Below are positions 16,747 through 24,894 of a stretch of 64,000 bases of DNA, one piece after another (positions within the stretch are counted from its first letter, which is position 1; each line of letters begins with the position of its first letter). The notes under the pieces are model-generated. The model did no database searches and had not been told where the DNA came from. It was given only the letters and a program-made list of their open reading frames with translations. The position numbers and the translations under genes are program-made. Where the stretch lies: positions 1,177,332 to 1,241,331 of the forward strand of contig JAMPBN010000001.1 of assembly GCA_023666665.1 (NCBI GenBank). The letters are read 5' to 3'. The stretch is from Prevotella sp. GTDB lineage: Bacteria > Bacteroidota > Bacteroidia > Bacteroidales > Muribaculaceae.

Positions 16747-17904
16747 TTACTCCCTGAAGCTGAGCAGGCGGTTGCGGTAGTAAGCGTACTGCTCGCGGCG
16801 GGCGGCGATTTCTGCCGGAAGACCCCAATTACGGTCGTTAATCAACTCCTCAAATGGGTCAAGCATCCTCACAATCCGCTCCTGCTCCTCCAACGGCGGT
16901 ATGGGAATTACGAGCGGAGAAACGACAGTCCAATGACGATTATATCCCCTATCTTCTATGGCGAGCGTTTTCATAGAGTAAAATAAGAATTTTGGCAAAA
17001 TCGAAGAATCGGTTTTAATAATTTTAAGGCCATCCGCACCTTGTATGAATCTTCCTTTGAAATATTTTATGATTCTTGTATGGTCTCCAAAAAGGACGTA
17101 TTCACCATCAGGCAAAAGTGCTTCTTCTATATCTGAATAGCCGGCTATATAATCCTGACCTTGGTCTATAATTGGATATTTTCCTACAATACAGTAATCT
17201 TTTCGATTTAACTTTTTAGGAGCAGATACGATTTGCACAACCTCACCTAACGCTTTCCAAACTATATTTTCACGGTCAGTGTCGAAGTCGAGCAGGCGGT
17301 TGCGGTAGTAAGCGTATTGCTCGCGGCGGGCGGCGAGCTCGTCTTGCAACCCGGCAATATATTCTTCAAACCGGTCAAGAATCTCCACAATCTGTTCCTG
17401 CAACTCCACCGGCGGTATGGGAATTACGATTTTGGCTAAATCTTCGGTTTTTATGTCAATAACTTTTGCACCATATGCGTATTTCTTTTTCTGTATGAAA
17501 AAAGAATCGGTTTGAAAGAAATAAGAAACGTATTTTGGATTTAAATGGTGTCTAAAAACTACGCTGTGTCCACCGGTTACTACATTGCAATCACCCAACC
17601 ACGCCACTGCTTTACCAACGTCTTCAACATTCTCACTTGTACAAGCAATTACAAGATTTCCGGGTTCTACGGCGAGCAGTTTTTTTGCGAGTTCTTCGGA
17701 AACGAAGCTTTTGGTTTGGGTGGCGGAGGTGCCGTAGTGGGTGTAGATTTGCCCATAGTGGATGCAGCCGACTCCGCTGTTGGTGAAGTCTTTTTTCTGC
17801 AGGCCATTGCCGCGAACAAACGTGCCAATCTCCCCAAGGGTTTTCCATTGGAGGGGGTAGGTGTGGCCGCGAAAGGTTGTGGTGGTGGGTAGCTGATTTG
17901 TCAT
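16747..17904 (-). CDS. hsdS: Orphan type I restriction-modification specificity subunit
   Basis: A 385 aa HsdS with two target-recognition domains (about 15-155 and 205-340), each followed by a conserved helical spacer: IPPVELQEQIVEILDRFEEY and IPPLEEQERIVRMLDPFEEL, both leading into REQYAYYRNRLL. It would direct an HsdM methylase (and HsdR) to a bipartite DNA site. No hsdM or hsdR lies near, so it must work with subunits coded elsewhere or act as a silent reservoir of recognition domains. The two spacers share a 47-bp near-identical DNA repeat. Recognition-domain DNA is more AT-rich than its surroundings. Confidence 0.9.
   Translation of the reverse strand: MTNQLPTTTTFRGHTYPLQWKTLGEIGTFVRGNGLQKKDFTNSGVGCIHYGQIYTHYGTSATQTKSFVSEELAKKLLAVEPGNLVIACTSENVEDVGKAVAWLGDCNVVTGGHSVVFRHHLNPKYVSYFFQTDSFFIQKKKYAYGAKVIDIKTEDLAKIVIPIPPVELQEQIVEILDRFEEYIAGLQDELAARREQYAYYRNRLLDFDTDRENIVWKALGEVVQIVSAPKKLNRKDYCIVGKYPIIDQGQDYIAGYSDIEEALLPDGEYVLFGDHTRIIKYFKGRFIQGADGLKIIKTDSSILPKFLFYSMKTLAIEDRGYNRHWTVVSPLVIPIPPLEEQERIVRMLDPFEELINDRNWGLPAEIAARREQYAYYRNRLLSFRE
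16762..16808 (-). repeat. 47-bp direct repeat, copy 1 (hsdS 3' conserved region)
   Basis: Matches 17290-17336 with a single mismatch and in the same orientation; 528 bp (176 codons) apart, so recombination between copies keeps the frame. Confidence 0.9.
17290..17336 (-). repeat. 47-bp direct repeat, copy 2 (hsdS central conserved region)
   Basis: Encodes the ARREQYAYYRNRLL segment after recognition domain 1; partner of 16762-16808. Confidence 0.9.
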
Positions 17905-17911
17905 ACCGGGG

Positions 17912-17919
17912 CAAAGTTA
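17912..17919 (-). promoter_or_regulatory. -7 element of hsdS, almost at the start codon
   Basis: TAACTTTG on the minus strand ends seven bases before the hsdS ATG, so the transcript would have almost no leader. Confidence 0.65.
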
Positions 17920-17960
17920 CGCATTTTTCGCGAAATATAATACCTCCCGCTCCGTGGAAA

Positions 17961-18043
17961 AACAGGAGCCGGCCGTCTTCAGACGGTCGGGGGAGGAGGC
18001 GTTCAGCGGCAGCGCGTCGGTCTGAAGACCACCGCCTCCTGTT
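17961..18043. repeat. Nested palindromic intergenic element
   Basis: An outer inverted repeat (AACAGGAG / CTCCTGTT) encloses two hairpins: CCGTC-TTCA-GACGG (17973-17986) and GGTC-TGAA-GACC (18019-18030). It occupies most of the SemiSWEET-hsdS gap. A related core (GCGGTCT...AGACCGC) recurs at 30841-30859. Confidence 0.6.
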
Positions 18044-18058
18044 GTTGCCACCCCCGTT

Positions 18059-18325
18059 TTATTTCTTTTTCTTTTGGGAGTCGTTGTGGAGCTTGATACC
18101 GAAGATGATTACCGAGCAGATGGTGGTGACTACGTTGGTGAGAACCAACGGTATGTTGTTGAGCATAATGCCTTGAACGACAAAGAAAATGGAGCCGGCT
18201 CCGAGGGCGAGGAACGTGGGGAGGGCAATGCCGTCGGTATCGCGGGTCTTCATTGTGGTGATTGCTTGCGGCAGGTAGCCGCAAATCATGCATATAGATG
18301 CTAAGTATCCGATAATTGTGACCAT
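18059..18325 (-). CDS. SemiSWEET-type sugar transporter
   Basis: An 88 aa membrane protein with three transmembrane helices and the PQ-loop motif in GYLPQAITTMKTRDT, followed by a helix beginning LPTFLALGAGS. SemiSWEETs work as dimers, moving small sugars down a gradient across the inner membrane. The length and the single PQ repeat fit the bacterial half-size class. It ends in a Lys-rich tail. Single gene between a repeat array upstream and the nested palindrome downstream. Confidence 0.85.
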   Translation of the reverse strand: MVTIIGYLASICMICGYLPQAITTMKTRDTDGIALPTFLALGAGSIFFVVQGIMLNNIPLVLTNVVTTICSVIIFGIKLHNDSQKKKK

Positions 18326-18330
18326 ATTGA

Positions 18331-18380
18331 GAGTTAAGAGTTGGGCTTTAGGCGTTAGGCCTTTGGCATTAGGTGGTTTA
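18331..18380 (+). repeat. Heptamer array upstream of the SemiSWEET gene
   Basis: Consecutive imperfect 7-mers such as TTAAGAG, TTGGGCT, TTTAGGC, GTTAGGC and ATTAGGT. Stops appear on both strands. Part of the family of junction arrays in this window. Confidence 0.65.
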
Positions 18381-18414
18381 TATTTTTAAACGTTGTTGTT
18401 AGATGAATTGTTTG

Positions 18415-18454
18415 CGAAAAAGAGGGGCGCAGCGACATCGCGTCGACACGCCCC
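18415..18454 (-). terminator. Terminator after the PpiD-like gene
   Basis: Minus strand stem GGGGCG/CGCCCC with an inner CGAC/GTCG stem, followed by a TCTTTTT tract. About 40 bases past the stop. Confidence 0.7.
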
Positions 18455-18490
18455 GGATAGGGATGTTTGGGGAAATTAATATCTTCAGTT

Positions 18491-20518
18491 TTATCGGCGG
18501 GTGAAGCGGAGCATTTGGTACTTCACGTTGCCGTTGCCAAGAAGCAGGGCATCGGGGTTCTGGCCGAGTACAAGACTCTGGGCCTGACGCTCGAATTGCA
18601 TCTTGGAGCTTTGTTCGTCGTAAGGCATAGTGCCTTCGGTTGCATCAACCACGGTGTAGACCACCACGTTGCTGTTCCAACGCACGGGACCGACAACTTC
18701 GCCTTGCTTTGCGCCGGCGAGGCCGCCGAGCATTGCGTAGTAGTTGCTGCTGAGGTTAACGCCGCGCAGAGTGTCGATGCGCTGGGCTTCGAGGAGCTTC
18801 TGATAGTCGGCCAGAGTGCTGCCCTTGCCCTTGACGTCGTTGATGATGAGGTTGGCGTTCTTTTCTGACTGCGCACCCTGGGTGAGCATATTGTTCAGGC
18901 CGGGGTAGGTATAAGGCAGATAGTCTTTGTATTCGTCGACCAGGGCAATTGCTGCCAGGCGGGTGTTCTTGCTGTCGGTGTAGAGGCGGCTCACTTCGCC
19001 TTTCTTGGCATCTTCCATTGCCCAGGCTACCATTTCGCGGCTGTCGTCGAGCTGGTCAAGGTCGAAGTTGGAGGCGTCGATGAGGGTTTCCTGAACCATC
19101 AGGCCCTGAGCCATAGCGTTTTCGTTATTGAAAGCGGCGGCGGTGGGGGCGGAGATGAGGAAGTCGCGCATGCGGGTGTTGAGCTGGTCAATGGTTTCGC
19201 GCGAGGGTTCTACGGCATAGGTTGCGGTGTAGTATTCAACCATGGGCTCGGCTTTGCCCCAGCTTTCAACGGCGATTGCGGCCTGGCCGAGGTTGAGGTA
19301 CTTGCCGGCGCCAATGGTCTGCAGGGTGTCAATGACGTTGGTGAGCTGCTCGTAGGTGAAGTCGGTGGCGGGAACTACCTGGGCAATGCCCTCGATTGAG
19401 TCGGCGGCAACGCCGGCGTTGAGCCGGGCAATAATGGTGTCGGCATTGACGGTGCCGTCATAAACCACCTGGGCGATTTTTGCTTTGTTGACTTTGTTTT
19501 CGCGGCTCACGATGCGGGCAATCACGAGTTCGGGATTGGTGGGGATGTAAGCGCCGTTGACGTTGAGGATTTCGGCGGTGCCGGCTTCGGCGTTTTCAAG
19601 GAAGTTCTTGAGGCCGTTGACCTTAACGCCGGCAACAGCTGCGGAGTCGGCGGTCTGGTGTTCAACGATGAACGCACCGTTGCCGAGCAGGGAGTTCATA
19701 TCGCCGGATTCCTGAATCCGGGCGAGAGCGGTCTGAACGGTTTCAACGGCTTTTTGACGATCGGCTGCGCTGGGAGCGATGGGCAGGGTGACGTAGCGTA
19801 CGTAGCGGGCTTTGCCGTCGCCGGTGAGCTTATAGCCTTCGCGGTGTTCCTTGTAGTATTTTTCAACTTCGGCGGGAGTCACCGAGTCAGTGGTCTGATA
19901 GATGTTTTTGCTTACCGAGGCAAGGGTGTAAGTGGTGTTGCCACGGTCGAAGATTGCCCTTGCATCGAGCTTGTTGGCATTGATGGTACCCTGCATCAGC
20001 TTGAGGAGCTTTTGGGTCAGGAGCTGGTCTTCGAGGTTCTGCTCAAAGTCGGCGTAGCCTTTGGTGAGCTGGCTCACCTGCTCGGCGGTGAGGCCGGCGG
20101 CATCGGGGTCGTTGATGGCGTTGAGTACATCGGCGGGCGCTGCGCCAAACTGCTGATAGAACTGAGCCATTACCTGATAGGGAGCGTTATTGCCCACCAT
20201 CAGAGCGGAAATTTCTGCGGGAGTAACAGCGAGGCCGAGTTTTTTAAATTCCTGCTTGTAGAGGGCTTCGGTGACGAGGCTGCTCAGGGCCTGCTGGTCG
20301 GCGTTTGGGGCCTGGGGGTTCTGTTCACGAACGAGGTTTGCGCGTTCGGTGTACTTTTCATAGTCAATCTTCTCGCCCTTGACGTTGGCCACTGTGGTTT
20401 GGTCAATGAAGAGGCTCAGAGGATTGTCGATAATCGTGATAATGAACAGAAAGAGTGCAACGAAGATGATGCTCACAAGAAGCACCGATTTGCTGCGAAT
20501 TTTTTCAAGTGTTGCCAT
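18491..20518 (-). CDS. PpiD-like periplasmic folding factor (SurA N-terminal domain)
   Basis: A 675 aa inner-membrane-anchored protein: one N-terminal transmembrane helix (SVLLVSIIFVALFLFIITII) then a SurA-type helical chaperone region (EKIDYEKYTERANLV... to about residue 180). The remaining periplasmic part should hold one or two parvulin-like PPIase domains, but I cannot pick out clear catalytic motifs, so isomerase activity is uncertain. Likely assists outer-membrane protein folding at the Sec exit. Own promoter at 20558-20588 and own terminator. Confidence 0.8.
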   Translation of the reverse strand: MATLEKIRSKSVLLVSIIFVALFLFIITIIDNPLSLFIDQTTVANVKGEKIDYEKYTERANLVREQNPQAPNADQQALSSLVTEALYKQEFKKLGLAVTPAEISALMVGNNAPYQVMAQFYQQFGAAPADVLNAINDPDAAGLTAEQVSQLTKGYADFEQNLEDQLLTQKLLKLMQGTINANKLDARAIFDRGNTTYTLASVSKNIYQTTDSVTPAEVEKYYKEHREGYKLTGDGKARYVRYVTLPIAPSAADRQKAVETVQTALARIQESGDMNSLLGNGAFIVEHQTADSAAVAGVKVNGLKNFLENAEAGTAEILNVNGAYIPTNPELVIARIVSRENKVNKAKIAQVVYDGTVNADTIIARLNAGVAADSIEGIAQVVPATDFTYEQLTNVIDTLQTIGAGKYLNLGQAAIAVESWGKAEPMVEYYTATYAVEPSRETIDQLNTRMRDFLISAPTAAAFNNENAMAQGLMVQETLIDASNFDLDQLDDSREMVAWAMEDAKKGEVSRLYTDSKNTRLAAIALVDEYKDYLPYTYPGLNNMLTQGAQSEKNANLIINDVKGKGSTLADYQKLLEAQRIDTLRGVNLSSNYYAMLGGLAGAKQGEVVGPVRWNSNVVVYTVVDATEGTMPYDEQSSKMQFERQAQSLVLGQNPDALLLGNGNVKYQMLRFTRR

Positions 20519-20557
20519 TTATGGTTGATTTTATTATTTTTCTTGGGTTTCAGCGCG

Positions 20558-20588
20558 CAAAGTTAGCTAAAAATTTCGAGATTCACAA
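20558..20588 (-). promoter_or_regulatory. Promoter of the PpiD-like gene
   Basis: Minus strand: TTG (20588-20586), 20-nt spacer, TAACTTTG (20565-20558). It lies in the 73-bp gap after prfB, so the gene is transcribed independently. Confidence 0.8.
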
Positions 20589-20591
20589 ACA

Positions 20592-21711
20592 TTATTGTTC
20601 CGTTTGACCGCCAAACTCCATAAGATAGGACTTGATAAAGGCATCTATATCGCCATCCATCACTGCGCCAACGTCGCTGGTCTGAAAGTTGGTGCGGTGG
20701 TCTTTGACGCGGCGGTCGTCGAACACGTATGAGCGAATCTGACTGCCCCACTCTATCTTCATCTTGCCGGCTTCTACCTTGGCCTGCTCGGCCAGGCGGT
20801 GTTGCAGCTCCTTGTCGTAGAGAATTGAACGCAGCTGACGCATGGCGTTCTCTTTGTTCTTGGGCTGGTCGCGGGTTTCGGTGTTTTCAATCAGAATCTC
20901 CTCTTTTTCGCCGGTGTAGGGGTCGGTGTACTGGTAGCGCAGGCGCACGCCCGATTCTACCTTGTTGACGTTCTGACCGCCGGCACCACCGGAGCGGAAG
21001 GTGTCCCAGCTCAGCAACGCGGGTTCCACTTTCACCTCGATGGTGTCGTCGACCAGCGGGGTCACAAACACCGAGGCAAACGAGGTCATTCGCTTGCCCT
21101 GGGCGTTATATGGGCTGACGCGCACCAGGCGGTGCACTCCGTTTTCGCTCTTGAGGTAGCCGTAGGCAAAGTCACCCTCAATGTTGATGGTCACCGACTT
21201 GATGCCGGCTTCTTCGCCGTCGAGGATGTTGGCAATGGAGGTTTTGTAGCCGTTGCGCTCGGCCCAACGCAGATACATACGCATCAGCATCGAGGCCCAG
21301 TCCTGGCTCTCGGTGCCGCCGGCTCCGGAGTTGATTTTCAGCACCACGTCCATCTTGTCTTCCTCGCGGCGCAACATATTGCGCAGCTCGAGAGCCTCGA
21401 TTTTGGCTATGGTGTCGGCATATTGGGCGTCGACTTCCTCTTCGGTGACGAGTTCTTCCTTGACGAAGTCAACCGCGAGCTGAAGTTCTTCAACGGCCTT
21501 TTCAACCTCCTCGTAGCCGTCAATCCAGGCCTGGAGGTCTTTGATTTTCTTCATTTGCGCCTGTGCCTCCTTGGGGTGTTCCCAAAAGTCGGGCACGTGG
21601 GTGCGGAGTTCTTCTTCTTCGACTTCTATTTTCTTGCTGTCGATGTCAAAGATACCTCCTCAGCGCCAACTTGCGCTCTAAAGTCTCTTTTAGCTGTTCC
21701 TGAGTAATCAC
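20592..21711 (-). CDS. prfB: Peptide chain release factor 2, with programmed +1 frameshift
   Basis: Terminates translation at UGA and UAA. The first 21 codons start at GTG (VITQEQLKETLERK...) and run to an in-frame TGA at 21648-21646. A +1 shift at CTT-TGA continues as DIDSKKIEVEEEEL and on to the stop, 372 aa in all. The catalytic GGQ sits in SGGAGGQNVNKVESG. The stop-reading tripeptide reads SPY (RVSPYNAQGKR) where E. coli has SPF. The start is chosen because relatives begin MITx and no ATG lies upstream in frame. Upstream lies a heptamer array, then secG. Confidence 0.95.
21645..21660 (-). promoter_or_regulatory. prfB autoregulatory frameshift site
   Basis: Minus strand AGGAGG (21660-21655), then TAT CTT TGA C. 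An internal Shine-Dalgarno-like hexamer three bases before CTT and the slow UGA stop are the known elements of RF2 autoregulation: low RF2 favours the +1 slip onto GAC. Confidence 0.95.
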
Positions 21712-21718
21712 CTTTACC

Positions 21719-21746
21719 GAGTTAGGAGTTAGGAATTAGGAGTTAA
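21719..21746 (+). repeat. TTAGGAG heptamer array at the secG 3' end
   Basis: TTAGGAG, TTAGGAA, TTAGGAG, TTAA in tandem. The secG stop (TAA, minus strand) is the last unit. Both strands carry stops in every frame. Confidence 0.8.
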
Positions 21747-22075
21747 TCTTCAGCGAGAGCTTCCTGGGCGGGAGCGGGAATTTCAACGTCGACGGCGGGA
21801 GCGGCGGTGGGCTGCTCAAGCTGAGAGCGGATTTGAGTGCTCTTGGTGAGCTCGGGAGCTACGAAGACGCTGAGCACTGAGAGCACGCAGATGATGCCGG
21901 CGAGCCACCAGGTTACTTTCTCAATCACATCGTTGGTGCGCTTAACGCCGAGAATGGAGTTGGAGCTGGCAAAGGTTGAACCTAAGCCGCCGCCCTTGGA
22001 TTTCTGAATCAGCACTACGCCAATTAGCAGAATGGCGGCGAGGATAGTCAGGATTATTACCAGAGTGTAAATCAT
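21743..22075 (-). CDS. secG: Preprotein translocase subunit SecG
   Basis: A 110 aa inner-membrane protein of the SecYEG channel with two helices, the conserved IQKSKGGGLGSTFASSNS cytoplasmic loop, and an acidic Pro/Ala-rich tail. Follows the TPR-like gene by 17 bp, in the lptE gene row. Its stop codon lies in a heptamer array. Confidence 0.93.
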   Translation of the reverse strand: MIYTLVIILTILAAILLIGVVLIQKSKGGGLGSTFASSNSILGVKRTNDVIEKVTWWLAGIICVLSVLSVFVAPELTKSTQIRSQLEQPTAAPAVDVEIPAPAQEALAED

Positions 22076-22092
22076 AATCGTTTGGTTTATTG

Positions 22093-22872
22093 TTAGTTAT
22101 TATTTTCGTTAGTAGACGCACTTTTACGCTCCTCGATGGCAATGAGCTTTTCAAGGAAGCGTAATTGGTCTGCAAAGTAAATACTTTTTTGCGGAAAATT
22201 CAAATTTAAGTGCGTAATAATTTCGTGAGCCTTGCGATAATTATGCCTGCGGATATATACTTTTGCCAGGCTTTCGGAGAGCATGGAGTCATCAGTGGGG
22301 GCGGGTTTCTGCACCTCGCTTTGAGGCGACGGCGGAGCCGACGGTCGCACCGGCGACGACTCGGAGGGGAAATGCCCCTCGGCCGCTTTACTCTTGATTA
22401 TAAACGAGTTAATAAGGTCATCTTGCGAACCTGCGGGAGCCTCGTCGGGGCGCGGAGTGCTTTGTTCCTCCTCCCGGGCAAGTATCTGCGCATAGTCGGG
22501 AGTGGGGTTGAAAATGAGGCGTTCAAGCAGTTCATCTTCACCCTTTTCGGCATGGCCGTAGGTGGAGAGAAATTTTTCTATGGTGTTCTCAGTGTCGGGG
22601 GTCTCGGGACGCTCAATCGGGTAGAAACGCCCGAGGTCAACCGCTAGATTGGCATTGACCGCCATTGACATCTGCGCCAGGTCGGGCGCACCGACTGCCA
22701 CGCGGGTCAGCAGCGCCTTGCGTTCCTCGGCATCCACGTCGGCACCGTTGCGCAGACGCATTACTGCCGGCAGCAGCCACCAGGGCATCTGCCGGGCCAG
22801 GGTGTCGACCTCCTCCTTAAAAGGAGCCTCGCCACCCAACCATTTATCTATTGTCTGACAATTCATTTCCAT
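22093..22872 (-). CDS. TPR-like protein conserved beside lptE/secG
   Basis: A 259 aa protein, probably cytoplasmic: no signal peptide. The N-terminal part contains WWLLPAVMRLRNG; a Pro/Ser-rich, low-complexity linker spans about 140-205; the C terminus (SLAKVYIRRHNYRKAHEII...) has the helix pattern of one tetratricopeptide unit. Function is unknown. Its place between lptE and secG suggests a link to envelope biogenesis (inference). Confidence 0.65.
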   Translation of the reverse strand: MEMNCQTIDKWLGGEAPFKEEVDTLARQMPWWLLPAVMRLRNGADVDAEERKALLTRVAVGAPDLAQMSMAVNANLAVDLGRFYPIERPETPDTENTIEKFLSTYGHAEKGEDELLERLIFNPTPDYAQILAREEEQSTPRPDEAPAGSQDDLINSFIIKSKAAEGHFPSESSPVRPSAPPSPQSEVQKPAPTDDSMLSESLAKVYIRRHNYRKAHEIITHLNLNFPQKSIYFADQLRFLEKLIAIEERKSASTNENNN

Positions 22873-22920
22873 CTAATACCTAAAACCTAACGCCCAACGC
22901 CCAATCACCAATTCCCCAAC
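22872..22920 (+). repeat. Heptamer array at the lptE 3' end
   Basis: Units such as CTAATAC, CTAAAAC, CTAACGC, CCAACGC, CCAATCA and CCAATTC. On the minus strand they encode the last lptE residues (TLGNW) and its TGA stop. Confidence 0.75.
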
Positions 22921-23414
22921 GTTGCGTTAAAAATCAGTTCAACAAGCTCCTGCGAAATCTCGGTGCAAAGCTGATCCTGCACGTCGGTGAGCATTTCGTT
23001 GGCGTCGAAGTTACGATATACCGAGAAACTCTGGTCAATGTCTTTACCCTCAGCCTTATTGTCGATATATTTCACCCTGACGGTGATGGTGAGTCGCGTC
23101 TGCGCGGCATATGCGTCGGCCCCAACGCCCATTGGAGTGAGGTTATAGCCGGTGATTTCCCCCTCAAGGCGCAGATCCGCGTTATTATTGCCCACAGAGG
23201 TCTGCAAGCGGGTGTTGCGCTCAATGTAGTCAACCAAGGTATTCTCAAAAGTGACCTGCAGGGGCGGATACACCAGCGCGGCGCGAATCGGGAAGTTCTC
23301 TATGCTGATGGTCTTATAAACCGAATAGTCAATGGCCGAGCCGTTCAGCTTATATGACGGCACACACGCCGTGAGCGCCAGCATCACGAAAGCAATAATC
23401 TTATTCCAGCCCAT
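22905..23414 (-). CDS. lptE: LPS-assembly lipoprotein LptE family
   Basis: A 169 aa lipoprotein: the signal peptide ends at a lipobox-like LTAC. The mature part has the Bacteroidota LptE pattern YKLNGSAIDYSVYKTISIEN and a GEITGYNLTPMGV strand pair. LptE plugs the LptD barrel and helps insert LPS into the outer membrane. The ATG overlaps the end of the sigma-54 activator gene by 14 bp, so the two are co-transcribed. lptD is not in the window. Confidence 0.85.
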   Translation of the reverse strand: MGWNKIIAFVMLALTACVPSYKLNGSAIDYSVYKTISIENFPIRAALVYPPLQVTFENTLVDYIERNTRLQTSVGNNNADLRLEGEITGYNLTPMGVGADAYAAQTRLTITVRVKYIDNKAEGKDIDQSFSVYRNFDANEMLTDVQDQLCTEISQELVELIFNATLGNW

Positions 23415-24579
23415 AGTCGCGGATTTTGCGGTAAAGAGTTCGTTCGCTGATGTTCAGTTCCTGAGCGGTTTGCTTGCGGCGGCCGCCGTTGCGCTCAAGG
23501 CTCTCGCGAATCATTTCGCGCTCGTTGTCTTCGAGCGACCGTGGCGACGCGGCGCTCTCGGCAATGGCCTTGGGTTCCTCAACGTAGGGAGTAAACGTTG
23601 GCGTAAGCTCCTTGGCATCAGAAAAATGCACCAAGGGTTCGCCTTGCTGCTTGCCGAGTTTCTGACGCAGCTCGTCAACCTCCGAGCGCAGCGAAAAAAT
23701 GAGGTTGAAAAGCATATCGCGCTCGCGGGCATACCCGCGGTCGTCGCCCGCCGGGGCAGAGGCCACGGTCGGCGCATAAATCATCTGCGGCAGATATTGC
23801 TCGAGGCGTTCGCGCCCCACGGCTCTGTCGGCCTCAAAAAGAGCCAGCTGCTCAACCACGTTTTTGAGCTGCCTGACGTTGCCCGGCCAGCGATATGCCT
23901 GAAGCAGCGCCCGGGCCGAGTCGGTGAGTTCCAGTTCGGGGGTGGAATATTTTTCGGCAAAGTCGGCGGCAAACTTCTTGGCCAGCAGCAGAATATCTGA
24001 GCCGCGCTCGCGCAGCGGCGGCACGTTGATTTGCACGGTTGAGAGGCGGTAATACAGGTCCTCGCGGAAGCGGCCGTCGGCAACCGCCTTGGCCATGTCA
24101 ACATTGGTGGCAGCCACGATGCGGATGTTGGTTTTCTGCACCTGCGAGGAGCCCACTTTCATAAATTCGCCGGTTTCGAGCACGCGGAGCAAGCGCGCCT
24201 GAGTGGTGAGCGGGAGTTCAGCAACCTCGTCAAGAAAAATCGTACCGCCGTTGGCCTCCTCAAAGTACCCCTTACGCGAGGCAACAGCGCCGGTAAACGC
24301 GCCTTTCTCGTGGCCAAAAAGCTCGGAGTCAATCGTCCCCTCGGGAATTGCGCCGCAGTTCACTGCGATATACGGCGAATGTTTGCGCGCCCCGGCCGAG
24401 TGTATCAGCTTGGGAAAGAACTCCTTGCCGGTGCCGCTCTCGCCGATTACCAGCACCGACAAGTCAATGGGAGCAACGCGCAGCGCACGCCCCACCGCCT
24501 CGAGCAGAGCCGGCGAGGTGCCCACAATGCCAAGACGCTGCTTGGCGGCCTGTATGTCGGATTGTGTTATGCGGTTCAC
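23401..24579 (-). CDS. Sigma-54-dependent transcriptional activator
   Basis: About 392 aa from GTG at 24579. It has no receiver domain: a short N terminus leads directly into the AAA+ domain with Walker A GESGTGKE, the sigma-54-contacting loop GAFTGA, and Walker B GGTIFLDEVAEL. A Fis-type helix-turn-helix ends the protein (RRKQTAQELNISERTLYRK). It activates RpoN promoters by ATP-driven open-complex formation. A longer frame exists from GTG 24705, but relatives begin near VNRITQSDIQ, and a promoter sits between the two. Operon with lptE. Confidence 0.88.
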   Translation of the reverse strand: MNRITQSDIQAAKQRLGIVGTSPALLEAVGRALRVAPIDLSVLVIGESGTGKEFFPKLIHSAGARKHSPYIAVNCGAIPEGTIDSELFGHEKGAFTGAVASRKGYFEEANGGTIFLDEVAELPLTTQARLLRVLETGEFMKVGSSQVQKTNIRIVAATNVDMAKAVADGRFREDLYYRLSTVQINVPPLRERGSDILLLAKKFAADFAEKYSTPELELTDSARALLQAYRWPGNVRQLKNVVEQLALFEADRAVGRERLEQYLPQMIYAPTVASAPAGDDRGYARERDMLFNLIFSLRSEVDELRQKLGKQQGEPLVHFSDAKELTPTFTPYVEEPKAIAESAASPRSLEDNEREMIRESLERNGGRRKQTAQELNISERTLYRKIRDYGLE

Positions 24580-24894
24580 GAGGGCAAAGTTACGAATTTT
24601 TTCCGCAACTCGCAAAAAAGGCGACCGGAGTTGTCGGCCGCCATCATTGATGGATAAGAGAACTTGTTGGTGTTTGAGATTTTTTATGTATGTGTGTTGT
24701 TTCACCGATGCCTTGCGCCCGCGTCGCTTTCAGACGCGATGGCAACCGCCTTCATTTCGTTGCCGTAGATTTCAATCTCCCATCAAAGCATCACAGTAGT
24801 AGAGAGAATTTCTTCGTTTTTATATCATCATAACGCCCCGATTCCGCAAAAGGTTCACAATAATTCACTATATTTGCGCGTTATTTTCATACTT
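24580..24894. other. Divergent 315-bp intergenic region
   Basis: Between the sigma-54 activator (minus) and porU (plus). It holds the activator promoter, a TATATTTG -7 element for porU (24869-24876, plus), and a GCGTC/GACGC hairpin near 24728. A short minus-strand frame (IYGNEMKAVAIASESD, then stop) is present but too small to call a gene. No RpoN -24/-12 site (GG-N10-GC) stood out by eye. Confidence 0.5.
24585..24615 (-). promoter_or_regulatory. Promoter of the sigma-54 activator, nearly leaderless
   Basis: Minus strand: TTG (24615-24613), 20-nt spacer, TAACTTTG (24592-24585), ending five bases before GTG 24579. Either translation starts on the first bases of the mRNA or the real start lies further in. 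Confidence 0.75.

Noticed and set aside
20592-21711. prfB as a frameshifted pseudogene
   Set aside because: The break is the conserved programmed +1 site with its internal AGGAGG, so the gene is functional.
24586-24705. Longer N terminus of the sigma-54 activator from GTG 24705
   Set aside because: A strong promoter lies inside this stretch and the extra residues do not resemble the family.
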